This document shows positions 34,759 to 45,196 of a DNA stretch of 64,000 bases, piece by piece; position 1 is the first letter of the stretch, and every line of letters begins with the position of its first letter. A program made the position numbers and the translations under genes. Where the stretch lies: contig ML978273.1 in the NCBI GenBank assembly GCA_010015745.1, forward strand, positions 30,613 through 94,612, written 5' to 3'. Source of the stretch: Setomelanomma holmii. Lineage: Eukaryota > Ascomycota > Dothideomycetes > Pleosporales > Phaeosphaeriaceae. A model generated the notes under the pieces. It saw only the letters and a list, made by a program, of their open reading frames with translations, had not been told where the DNA came from and searched no databases.

Positions 34759-36309
34759 AGAGTACTCGAGAACTCCGAGCTAGCATGCTTAAGAATTGCA
34801 GCTATCGCGTCGGCAAAGCGTTGGACAGCCAGATCGAGATCGCTCTCAGATGCCGCTGCAAATGTCAAACGAAAATGGATTGTGCGAGGCTCCGCTTCGG
34901 AATGGACTTGGAACCAGGAATCTCTACTGATCGTGACTCCACGACGTCTTGCGTCTTCATATATGGCACCCTCAACATCGAAACTGTGTCTACAACTCGC
35001 GTCGTCGATTGCTGGAGAGTTGGCCTTTGACCACTTTGGCTCCAGTCGGATCCAGAGAAACATGCCATCCTCCGGAATCTTCCACGAGCACACGTCTCTG
35101 GGCAGATATCTCTCACAAGCCCGAGAAAAGATGCTTACTCGGCGCGTATAATTGCCAGAAAGTTCCATCAGCCAGCGAACGAAGCCGTCATGGCCCCAGC
35201 TCTCATCGAGAAGCTTATACAGCATGATTTGTGTTGGTCCATTGGTCGAGACTGTCGATACATCCGTACGAGCAAGAAACTTGGCCATGATTTGCGAACA
35301 TGCTGTGATCCATCCGCACCGCAGTCCCGGTGCCAAAATTTTAGACGTCGAGTCCAAGCGGATCACTCGGCCAGATATATCCAGGGACAAGTACGAAGTT
35401 GGTAGAATGGCGAGGTAGTGATCTTCCGGAGTCTGTGACGTTTCGATCGGCGGAAAATGTGTACCCGCGCGCTGCAGTTGCAAGAACATGTAAGGGTCAT
35501 CCTCGATGATTAGCAGATCATGCAGCTCAGCGACGGCGTAGATTGCTTTGCGACGCTCGGTTGACTGGGTTATCCCGATCGGATTGTGACCAGTTGGGAT
35601 CATGTATAGCAAAGAAGGTCTCTTGTCAATGGTATTGTCCCAGTTCCGCAATATGTGATCTAAATCTCCCGGCAGTAGCCCATCTTCGTCCATTTTGACA
35701 CCAACCAGTTTGACTCCCAAGGCCTTTGCACCATCGATGAACCCGGGATAGGTGTACTCTTCAACCAGAATGTAGTCGCGGGCGTCGCAAAGGATCTGCA
35801 GCGTATGATCGATCGCAGATGTCGTTCCGGTTGTGATCGCGCACTCCCAGTAAGTCGGTGTATGGTGGATTGTGGATAAGTTCGACACGCTCGGTGATGA
35901 AGCGCAGAAGTTGTGGCGACCCAGCTGAATAGCCATAGTTGAGCGCGACATTGAGACCGTATGTAGCTTCCCCGGCAGCGCATGTCAAGTGAATATCGTC
36001 TTCGGTCGAGGCTCGTCTCGGAATGTCCATGGATAGCGAAGCCCATGGGTAAAACTCTGCGGCTGGCCTGCCAGTACCCAGCGAGATCGTCTGCGTGGGA
36101 CCACTCGCGAGAGCAGCAGTTTTCAGCACCGAAGCTTTGAGTCTCGAGCCGATTCTGCTGAAGTGGCGGTCCCAAGAATTGGCAAAAGATTTGTCGTTGG
36201 ATGTAGATATCTTGAATTGTCTGGAAGACGTCCATGGCGCGGCACCTGTAGGCAGTGGTGGCGCGGAAGCACGCTTTTGTTCGATTTGGTGCAATTTGGA
36301 CGAGAACAT
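34569..36309 (-). pseudogene. aromatic aminotransferase (Aro8-like, fold type I), one frameshift
   Basis: Reads from ATG 36309 through SWDRHFSRIGSRLKAS, ISLGTGRPAAEFYPW and GYSAGSPQLLRF, then loses frame at about 35853 within NPPYTD. It resumes one base over with WECAITTGTTSAIDHTL. Later parts are complete: YMIPTGHNPIGIT, EDDPYMFLQ and the PLP lysine in STSKILAPGLRCGW. The frame ends at 34569, with about 60 residues beyond the usual family end; these overlap the neighbouring regulator on the other strand. Members transaminate Tyr, Phe, Trp or 2-aminoadipate. A single extra T is the only lesion, so a sequencing error is possible. Called a pseudogene as it stands. Confidence 0.78.
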
Positions 36310-37110
36310 GGTGACGAGATGTTATGCTTCCAACTGCATAGCAATAACACTCAGACTATATACCTACATCTCTTACACCTTCTCTGGTAGGGACCATGGA
36401 CTTGTCTTAGCCTCGTCGGCGCAGTCGGCGTATCGGCCAGCTCATGTCAACGCCGCATCTAACAGCCAGACTTCATCGGTGTAACTTATCGTCCTTATCG
36501 CATAATCTATCTTTTCCAATCGCAACTCCGAAAACACACTGGCTAGCGTTCGTCAGCATGTCACGTCGAAAGTTGAACTGTCACGGACCTCGCGGCGATC
36601 GAGAAAATCATGCTACAACTCCAGCCGGAGATCACGGTGGGTGCAAAGCATAGCTCCTCTGTGTTCCATCTGCAAGCACGTCGGCTGATGATTACCCATC
36701 TCTATTTCCGGAGCCTCAAGCCAGGGCGTCAGTTTTGGCCCGTCCGAGGAATGAACTAAATTTGCTTCAGCCAGTATCCTTGTGCTGTTTCATTCATTCA
36801 TCGGTCGAACAGCCAAGAAATTGAGAATGGTCGGACCCAAACACCAATCCCGCGATAATGCCGTGGCGCAGACTTGGAAGCATGGGAAACGAGCTTGTGT
36901 ACAATTCGTTGTGATGATCCATATCGAAGCCAAAGTCTTCGCGAGTCATGAACACTTCGAGCCGCGGCCGTCGATTTGTGGGATGCCAAGGCGTATAATC
37001 TGGCTCGAGAGTAGAGGCTGGTCTAGGCAACAAGCAGGTCGCGTTGCAAGTGATAGAGATAGGTTGAAAGGAGAGATTATCTGTATGAGAAGGTATGGTG
37101 CTGATGCAAA
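36310..37110. other. intergenic, no gene seen
   Basis: Upstream side of the aminotransferase and downstream side of the HET gene. Short frames without features. Confidence 0.5.
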
Positions 37111-39189
37111 CTAATCATCGTTTCCTGGGAGGCTCCGGAATTCTCCATAGTCCTCCGCAGACATCTCCATATATTCATCAAATGTCAACAATCTGCTTTT
37201 CCATGGTCTAGACGTATAATCAGACCGATCCGGAAGTTGGACCATGGTTTGGGGCTCTTGCTGCGGTGGTACCGGGCCGTACACGTCGGAAGAGCCCTCT
37301 TGCCCACACACATCGACGCCGAGCCAATCGGCGAAATGCGCTGTGGATGGTTCGAACATTGTCCGTTGGAAGAAACTCCATTCCAAGATCAACAGGTCTT
37401 CCGCATTCCAATGCGGCGAGAAAGGCTCCCAATCAAGCATCGGGAGGACATCTTGACCTGAGCCAGAGTGAAAGGCTAACTGTCCGATGATCTTGTAGGG
37501 TCTGGACTCTGCTTGGCCACCAGAAGGCATGAGTCTGTAGCCAACGGTTTGGAAGTCAACAAGCCTGACTACTAGGCCGACGGAGTCTTTCGTAGGAAAG
37601 GAGCCTGAGCCACTAGCCAACAACCAGTCGCCAACTCTCACATGCCGCGGTGCGAATGCGACTATGTTGCCATTATCATCCAGGATCTTCCTAATCGGTA
37701 CTGTAGAGCCACTCGTCATGGGCATGCGATCTCCCCGGCAGAGATACCTCGAGATCGAAGATGTAGATCCTCGTACCACGTCACGGCCATGACGGAGGCG
37801 GAACCCATACCACATGTTCTGGAAGCGACGCTTCGATCTTCGCTTCATTGCTTGAAGTAGTTGGACAGTAACAGTCGATCCCTCCCGGGAGCGGTACGTG
37901 CTGTTGGCATCTGTTGGAATGACACAAGTGAATTCGGTCAGTGTTCGAGGCAGTGTGGCCACCGAGCATCGTGCTGTTAGAGCTTGATACATGCTTGTCA
38001 CCTCGGGAGAGATCTCGAAAACTTCGTGTAGTCGACGGGTCCATTCTAGGTAGGTTCCTGCTACTGGCGCCAAATCTTTGTTGTCCAAATAGAGTTCGAG
38101 GATCATGAGGCAGACCTTGAAACGGTCTTTTCCGTAGTCTGGTTCAGGCCTTGGCCGACTACCCCATTCCACGAGAGATAGAATGCCATACAATTTGTCT
38201 CTTAGATCGGCACATTGGAAGTGCTGCATCTCGTCTAGTACCTCGGCCAGTCTGCGAGGACCACGAGCTCCAGAAGTAAGTGCCAAGCACCCGCGTTGAG
38301 GCTGTAAAGTATCGAACTCATGCGACAAGGCTGTGCAGCTGTTCTGTCGTCGGAGAATCTTCGGTTGACGACCCAAGAAGGACACAATCTTCCTGGTGAA
38401 ATATTCCCAGCACAACATGTATTCCTGCTGATTGATCCAGAAGTCCACAAGCAGAGTAGCGGCCAGGAGTTGATCAAATGGCCGGATGTCCATACCACAG
38501 CAGAAAGAGCTCTTTGACGCAAGATGCAATTCTTGCAGTACCCACAATCTTCTGAAGTATGGGCGTTTGAGTAATGACATGACCGCCTTGGCGAAGTTGT
38601 GCCGTGCTTTGGCTTTCATGGTGAAGAAGCATCTTAACGACAACCATCGCACCGTTGGTATCGGATTGGGTATTCTCCAGCCTTTGAGGTCACCTAGATC
38701 GGAAATGGTGATGTGCTTGTGAATGCTCGCGAGAAGTGACGTCTGTTTGTCCATGGTCTCGAGAAGAAGCTCACTACCATCTGCGTGGGGCCCAACGCAT
38801 GCGAATACATGTGCGGCCTGTGCATAGATGCGGCCCATCATTGCCACTTGATGATTCTTCTCTTGTGTGCTAGTCTGGTCAATACATATCGCATCGATCC
38901 AGAAGAGTCGACTAGCTTCCGATGCATAAGCTTGTCGTAATGCGCGCTCGCAATTGCGGCGGATGGACAGTCCCTTATCGTTTACAGTGATCTGAGTGCA
39001 CAAGGCTGGGTCGCCCCATGTATACGATACCGCGTAGTACGGCGGAGCAGTTTGTACGGAACAAGCCATGAGTCGGCATTTGACACTTGTACCGTGTCCC
39101 CCTTCCAGAACCTCCAATAGTCGGATCTGAATTGTCGAGTCGGCGAGGGGCTCATGCTTGAATGCTTCCAGTGGAGCCACGTTGTCCAT
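37111..39189 (-). CDS. HET-domain heterokaryon incompatibility protein, intact
   Basis: A single exon of 692 residues with an ATG at 39189. The HET domain spans about residues 50-240 with YYAVSYTWGDP, LFWIDAICIDQTS, HQVAMMGRIYAQAAHVFACVG and RRLWVLQELHLAS. The C-terminal 400 residues have no recognised domain but include DIRPFDQLLAATLL, CADLRDKLYGILSLV and DDNGNIVAFAPRH. The same string of segments appears in the decayed gene at 12832-14800, so these are paralogs. HET proteins trigger cell death after non-self recognition in fused hyphae. This is the only HET gene in the window without lesions. Confidence 0.92.
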   Translation of the reverse strand: MDNVAPLEAFKHEPLADSTIQIRLLEVLEGGHGTSVKCRLMACSVQTAPPYYAVSYTWGDPALCTQITVNDKGLSIRRNCERALRQAYASEASRLFWIDAICIDQTSTQEKNHQVAMMGRIYAQAAHVFACVGPHADGSELLLETMDKQTSLLASIHKHITISDLGDLKGWRIPNPIPTVRWLSLRCFFTMKAKARHNFAKAVMSLLKRPYFRRLWVLQELHLASKSSFCCGMDIRPFDQLLAATLLVDFWINQQEYMLCWEYFTRKIVSFLGRQPKILRRQNSCTALSHEFDTLQPQRGCLALTSGARGPRRLAEVLDEMQHFQCADLRDKLYGILSLVEWGSRPRPEPDYGKDRFKVCLMILELYLDNKDLAPVAGTYLEWTRRLHEVFEISPEVTSMYQALTARCSVATLPRTLTEFTCVIPTDANSTYRSREGSTVTVQLLQAMKRRSKRRFQNMWYGFRLRHGRDVVRGSTSSISRYLCRGDRMPMTSGSTVPIRKILDDNGNIVAFAPRHVRVGDWLLASGSGSFPTKDSVGLVVRLVDFQTVGYRLMPSGGQAESRPYKIIGQLAFHSGSGQDVLPMLDWEPFSPHWNAEDLLILEWSFFQRTMFEPSTAHFADWLGVDVCGQEGSSDVYGPVPPQQEPQTMVQLPDRSDYTSRPWKSRLLTFDEYMEMSAEDYGEFRSLPGNDD

Positions 39190-40025
39190 GAAGCTCAGTT
39201 ATAGAGGTGCACCAGCTTCAAAAATGGACAGATGAGATGACGAAATGTTAATACAGCTGGCGATGTGCCGCCGTGTAGTGCGAGGACTTGAGGGTTAACC
39301 TAGAAGAGGCTCCGATTTGTGATTTCGAACACTGCCTGCTTGCCGTGGAGTGGCTGTGCAAACGTCCTTCATGAGACTGAAGACAGCCGGACGAATGATT
39401 TGCTAGCACATATGCAGCATCTAATCGCTGCACAGCTTGATAGGTCGCATTGTCGAACTTTCCCCCACAGCATGCCTGCGAGCACCTGGCAGAGCTGCAC
39501 GAGAACTTCGATTCTGCATGAAGACATCGCCGTTACGCTGCACCCGGCTAACCTTAGGAACCTTATCAATCCCTCCAAATAGGCAGATGACCATCGAACT
39601 TAGCGCTCAGGCATCGTCGCGACGCGTGTGAGGATTCTCGCTTGTTCCGAGACATAGCGTACGAGTGATCGCTGGTTGAAAATGATACTCCGACCAGCGC
39701 ATTCCGCAAGCACGCTCGGCCCGATCATGTCCACCACGGGAATTCGTCAGTCCGCGTCTACAAGGTGCAACAACAACATCATACACTGGTAGCTGTCGCA
39801 ACCTCTTACCATTTCTATCAAGGAAACTGACGCATGCCCTCCAAAAGACTGGCCTCCCAAAGTCCTAACAAGATTGTGCAATCCTTCGCAATATCCTTTG
39901 ACGTTCTACCTCGTGACGGTCGCTTCGAGCCCGCACGCCGACAACGATTGCAGCAGAAGTCACGTCTCGAGTATGAGTCATCGGAAGACCACGGAAGTCG
40001 AGCTGGTACTGTCATCCATTCCAGT
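39190..40025. other. intergenic, no gene seen
   Basis: Promoter side of the HET gene and downstream side of the next pseudogene. No supported gene. Confidence 0.5.
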
Positions 40026-41574
40026 TCACGTCTTCAGTGCAAGGCCGGTGACCAGACTGCTCGCCGCGCAATCGACGATTCCTAGCCTTCTGATAATATT
40101 TTGACGGATATTTGCTATCAAATCTTCCGATAACCACAAACCACCAGGTCTGGCATACCCGCTCAACGTCGTCCAATACACAAGCAAAATTAGTGCAGCT
40201 GGAGCGTCGCGTGCAAGCATGTTGTGAAAATGTACCGGAACCATACTGAACCAAGCTATCAAGCTCTGCGTTACCAAGGCAGAATCCTTCGTGGCAAGGC
40301 TCCTGTTATAGCATACCGCCATCGCCACGATTGATGCAAGTGCAGTCAAGACATCCAGCCGTGCAGAACAATGTCCCTTCAGTCTGCACAATTGCCTCGC
40401 CATGTTGCGGGAGCTAGCTCTGGACCTTGCACCCAGTCAAGTAAACGCCAAAGAAGCGATGTTCGCCCAAGCCATGACCATTCTGGACTCAGATCCCGAC
40501 GACGCGTTTCTCGGTCGCTTACAAGCTCTACCGAACCAGCTCTCTGAGGTATACGGGAGGCCGGACGATGCGTCAACACCGCTGCTTACACTAGACGAGA
40601 TAGCAGACAAGTGCATGAGGTGAAGTATCCGAGCGACCCGGGAAGCGACAAAAGTAGTCTCGTCCTCATCAGGTGGAGTCGTCCACTGGTTCTGAAGCTC
40701 GTAAAGGCCTGTCTGGAACAGCTGGTTCAACTGCGTCGAGCGTTCGAGGTGAAGCCGATTCATGCGTGGCTCGTCGGACGAGGAAGTGAGACACATTGCG
40801 GCTATGCATAGCACACCACACATCAGCCACCGATGCTGGGGTGCCTGGTCAACCGCTTTGGTGGTCCAAAAGTCTGGTTGATGGTGAGGTGTGGGAAGAT
40901 AACGACTTGTCGTTGAGATGAAGTGGTTGAAATATGTCAGGGTATCTAGATCGACGATCATCGAATCGGTGGTTGGCGTATCGATACCAAAAGATTGTGA
41001 AAGTTGTCGCGGCTTTGCTGTCAGCTGAACGACCAAATGACTAGGTGGATGGCTAAGACCAAGCTTGTCTTTTACTATAGCTTGGTCGGAAATGGTGGGA
41101 CTGGAAGACTCTGAAACTACAGCTGTACCCGTGTGAAGCACCGGAGTGACTTCAAAGTATCTCAATTTCGTGTCGCGGAAAAACGTCTGAAGCTTGACCG
41201 AGCATGTACGGGAGTCCGCAATACTCAGCCCACAACATTCATGGACTTCCGTCTGATGCTTTTTCATTCTCTTTTATGCTCACGAACAAGCTTCCACACC
41301 CCGACTCTTCGCATCGTTAGCCATCCAGAATGGGCAAGCCAGCAACGGCTGGTGAACCCGGTCTGGGCACAACCACATCTTCTGGTTCAAGGAGATCGAG
41401 TCGAGCGACGAATGTAAGAAGGCGCTGTCTCTCTTCACGGTAGATCTTGTGCCGGAGCGAATGGCTTGATATCGCGCTCTTCTGGATGGCGTATTGGCAT
41501 TCCCGACAAATGAGAATCCTGAAGGTTGCATTGTGGACCAAGATGTCTGCGGTGTCGAGTTTAATTGGATGCAT
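40026..41574 (-). pseudogene. OrsD (DUF3505) plus fungal regulator-domain fusion, decayed
   Basis: From ATG 41574 the frame gives the OrsD-type zinc motif (LICRECQYAIQKSAISSH, RHKIYREERQRLL) and LPILDG, then TAA at 41317. The same frame continues with RCEESGCGSLF. A shift of one base near 41270-41280 restores MKKHQTEVHE, the partner His-rich end of the motif. The long frame 41267-40440 carries a regulator-type middle region (LTYFNHFIS, HRWLMCGVLCIAAMCL). TGA at 40437 is followed in frame by the family C-terminus: FSMVPVHFHNMLARDAPAALILL and SGYARPGGLWL are seen in parts. Two stops and one frameshift mean it cannot make the full protein. Confidence 0.72.
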
Positions 41575-42015
41575 TCGTCATATTTAGAAGTATCAGTATA
41601 GCGTGTTGGCGGTGCAAGAAGTATAGTGATGGATTGGCAGACGCGAAGTCATGACCAAATCAGCAAGCATGTCCGCGCTAAACCCGATACGTGCTGGAAT
41701 CGCACATGTGGTTCCGCTAAGAACATCACATATGAATCTCGTGGTCCACCCTCTCCAGCTACCCGCATTGCTTGTAAATCGAGAGAAATACGATTTGATG
41801 TGGCCCAACAGCTGCTTGTAAAGCGGTCTCGGACAGAATTCCGCTGCTTCGAAATTGTATCTGCTCACACTTCATCACGATGAACGCTCTCAATTTCCGA
41901 CTGAGCGTCTTATGATATAAGGTGGATGTTATCCGTCTACAAACATACTCACCAGTCACCACTTTCCATTCCATAGTAGAGACTGCAACTTCCGCGAACT
42001 CTCCGACTTTACGAC
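41575..42015. other. divergent region, no gene seen
   Basis: 440 bp between two genes transcribed away from each other. Frames on the minus strand across 41593-42067 show no features. Confidence 0.45.
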
Positions 42016-43145
42016 ATGAGTGCTCCGCCCAAGAACCAAGCCGCATGGCTCGACAAAGCCGGCACACCGCCGCGAGTCGGCGAAGCTCCTATACCCGTTG
42101 ATAGACCAGGCGAAATCGTGATCAAGAATACTGCAATCGCGATCAACCTACTTGACTGGCATATGCAAGACCACGGCGTCTTCGTACAACAATGGCCCAC
42201 TATCTTGGGTTGCGATGTTGCCGGCGAAGTCTTCGAAGTTAGGCCGGAAGTGCTCGAAGTTGGGCCGGAAGTGCAACGCTTCAAGACAGGTGATCGGGTC
42301 ATTGGGTGAGTCTAGCAATTACTCACTTGGCAGAGAATGCCTTGTTAATATTAAGACAGTCATACCATCAACCTCGTTACTGGTCGCCCACAAGATGGAG
42401 CATTTGCGCTTTACGTAGTCGTTCGTGCCGACAAAGCCGACGTCCTCCCCGACAAAATATCTTTCACTGATGGAGTTGTCATCCTTTCGCTCTTGAGGCG
42501 GCTGTGTGCGCTCTTTCGCTCAAGGAGGCTGGTGAAGCTCTACCGGGAATACCGACGCCCGCCCTTGGCCTACCATACCCTGTGCTTCAAGATAAAGCGC
42601 CGTCAATCAGCAAGGTGCTGGTCGTGTACGGCGGCTCGTCTTCCACTGGCTCCATGGTCACACAGATTGCCACGGTTGCTGGCGTCCATGTCATCGCCAT
42701 CACTGGCCCGCGCAACTTCGACTTGAGCAAGCGTTGTGGTGCGGCTAAGGTTTTCGATCACAAGGACCCGTCCATTATCGACAAAGTCGTTGAAGCAGTC
42801 AAGAAATCCGGCTGCGACTTCGTTGGCATTTTCGACGCGATCTCCGCGCCCGAGCCATATGCCAACGATCTTGCTATCTTGGCCCAGCTCGGTGGAGGTC
42901 ATCTTGCCTGCACGCATCCGCCACCAACCGAGGTGCCCAACAACGTCAAAACAGGAATGATCTACGCTGTAAATGATGTTGCGACTCCAGTCTGGAGAGA
43001 CTACGTCACCGGTACGTTGGATGCTGGGAAGCTGAAGTGTCTTCTTCCACCCACTATTGTTGGCAAAGGACTAGAGTACGTTCAAGAGGCCTTGAAAATG
43101 TCCAAGACCGGTGTAAGCGCAACGAAGTTGGTAGTAGAGCTTTGA
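42016..43145 (+). pseudogene. zinc-type alcohol dehydrogenase-like quinone oxidoreductase, one frameshift
   Basis: Exon 42016-42305 carries the N-terminal GroES-like part (NQAAWLDKAGTPPRV, ILGCDVAGEVFEV). The intron 42306-42359 joins to HTINLVTGRPQDGAFALY. At about 42483 one C seems missing in ATCCTTTCGCT; the frame then continues as ALSLKEAGEALPG to the end at 43145. The Rossmann part is clear (VLVVYGGSSSTGSMVTQIA, GAAKVFDHKD). Relatives are MDR enoyl reductase or quinone reductase-like enzymes, often in secondary metabolism. An in-frame 21-bp duplication sits in exon 1. The only lesion is a 1-nt deletion in a short C run, so an assembly error is possible. Confidence 0.78.
42233..42274 (+). 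repeat. 21-bp in-frame tandem duplication
   Basis: Two head-to-tail 21-bp copies (42233-42253, 42254-42274) differ at one base (TTAGGCC against TTGGGCC). They encode the seven-residue repeats EVRPEVL and EVGPEVQ just before the GDRVIG turn of the oxidoreductase. Confidence 0.85.
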
Positions 43146-43530
43146 AGTTTGCGTGTAGCTCTCATAGGGCCGTGCCTTGGCTCTTCAGTGGAAATTCCAA
43201 ACTATCGTTGTTCCTGTACTTGTGTGAGGAGGTGCACCAACTTTCCTGTTAATTGTCTTAACCGAGCGACGTCGTGTCCTACAGTAGTCTAGGTGTTACG
43301 ACAAGTGACACGAGTGAGTCGATAAATCATCAGAATGATGTGGTAATGGGATGAAATCGCATTACAGAAAGATGTGTTGGAGACGATAGAGGGCTGCACG
43401 GTTGACGGCGGAAGCCGCGTCGGGCCCCGATCAGTGCGCCCAGCGTCGGTAGCGCGAAACTGAGCGTCCACCACTCACACGCCTCGCTCAGTCCAACGAT
43501 TAGACATCAACATGCAGCCTAGAGCATAGC
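43146..43530. other. intergenic, no gene seen
   Basis: No supported gene; upstream side of the gene at 43531. Confidence 0.5.
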
Positions 43531-44941
43531 ATGAAAATGACAATGGAAGACGAAAGCGACAAGCTCGCGGAGAAGGTCCAGTATCTCAGCGACATCGAGC
43601 TCGCTGTGCTTGTTTGCCTCGTCGCGGATCAGCACTGCATCATCGAAGCGCAACAGGACCTGCTCCATGCAGTCGCACAAGAGCTGAGATTGGTAAATCT
43701 TCTACCATAATTCAAATCACTCCGCTGACTTGCAAGGTTGCAAACAATGTATTTGGGCTCACGTGGGCTCTCCTGGACTGCAATGAGCATACAACGCTTG
43801 ACGACTTTGGCCTTGGAATCCTGGTAGAAGAGGAAGGAGACGACTATTTCAGCAACAAAAACCTGCGGATGAAGGATGAAGTACAGCATAAAACTGCCTA
43901 TACATGTCCTACACTGACATCTGGCGCAGTTCTCGACGATGTCAGACTCGCCCCGCTTTGGCGATCGTAGAGTCTCCAAATCACCGAGGCCTTTCAGTCC
44001 ACTTGACAGTCGCAGGATCGCCAACGTCGTAGTTGCAAGAGATCTGAATCGAGCAAGCTCCCAGGTGCAGACTCAGGCCCTCGAAGTAAGACCATTCATT
44101 AACCACGAATTACATGCTGCTGTTAACATCTCGAAGCTCATGAGAGGGAAGCGGAACTTCACGCGAACCGCAGTCCATGCTGCACCGAAGCCATTCCTGC
44201 TCATAGCACTCAACTCCAGTGACTCTCCCCGCTTGACCGTACACGTGGTATGTTTGACCAAATCTTGCATGTGGCAGTTGCTTACAAGATCAGAACGACC
44301 AGTTTTTCATCTCACACAAACATCAGAAGGAAGAAGGACTGCCGAATCTCGAAGAAAGCGAGGCGAAGAGTCCGATCACTGATGACGATGCATCTGCCTC
44401 AAGTGTGGTGCACACACCTCCTGCAAGACTCGTAAAGGGCACATCGCAATCCGCCCTTTTCTCTCACGATGTTAGTCTTGATACTCTGAGTGAGTTGCAA
44501 TGCTGACAAGGACGAGGATCTCGCCCAGCTCTCATCGCGGATGGGGAGTGTGAAGATTAGCTCTGATGTTCGAGCCTACCTGCACAACATCGTGGTCTTC
44601 ATGAGGCTGCATCGTGCTGTTGCTGGTGGTATATCGGCCATGGCAACAAGATACTTCAACACGCTAGCACAGTATGTTGTTCTGATTGCATGACCCTTCC
44701 TAAGCCCACTAACCTCGACAGTGTTCTCGCTCCACTTCACGGCCTCGACTATGTTCCGCCCTCGCTAGTCGCCCTTGCGGCGCGCAAGATCTACCCGCAT
44801 CGTATTGTCATCACCACACCCGAAAATGAGCGCAGTATGCAATGGGGCAGTGCCCTAGAGGCTGTAAAATTTGTCCTCGAGGACGTGACAGTGGAACTCG
44901 TTGTCGAAGAAGTACTGGAGTCGGTGGAAGCACCGCTATGA
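43531..44941 (+). CDS. conserved fungal protein, possibly related to Mg-chelatase-type AAA+ proteins
   Basis: Seven exons: 43531-43692, 43737-43880, 43930-44085, 44137-44247, 44294-44470, 44511-44671 and 44722-44941. They give 376 residues; all six introns are 40-51 nt and every join keeps frame. The start could also be the in-frame ATG at 43543. Conserved-looking segments are LSDIELAVLVCLVADQHCII, VARDLNRASSQVQTQALE, MRGKRNFTRTAVHAAPKPF, VVFMRLHRAVAGGISA and PSLVALAARKIYPHRI. The last resembles the C-terminal lid of Mg-chelatase-like ATPases. No Walker A motif is present, so ATPase activity is doubtful. I remember the family only as a conserved ascomycete protein; the functional label is weak. 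Confidence 0.8.
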
Positions 44942-45196
44942 TCCACCCCCAAAACCGGAAAGCCGACGAGGATTATCGTTGACTCGAATGATCTAAGCAG
45001 GAGCTCAATAAGCATGCTGGCCGCTGACATCATCATGCGTTCGCTGCTGATTGGTGTTGCGGGGTAGTTGCTGCCCCACGAAAAATGCGGCCGCGCGTGT
45101 CTTGTACCTCGAGTCTGCACGTAGCCAAAGTACAAAGCCCTGCGACGACCTCTTCACACCTCAATTGCACCTCAGAAGCTTTCAGCGCATCTGGCT

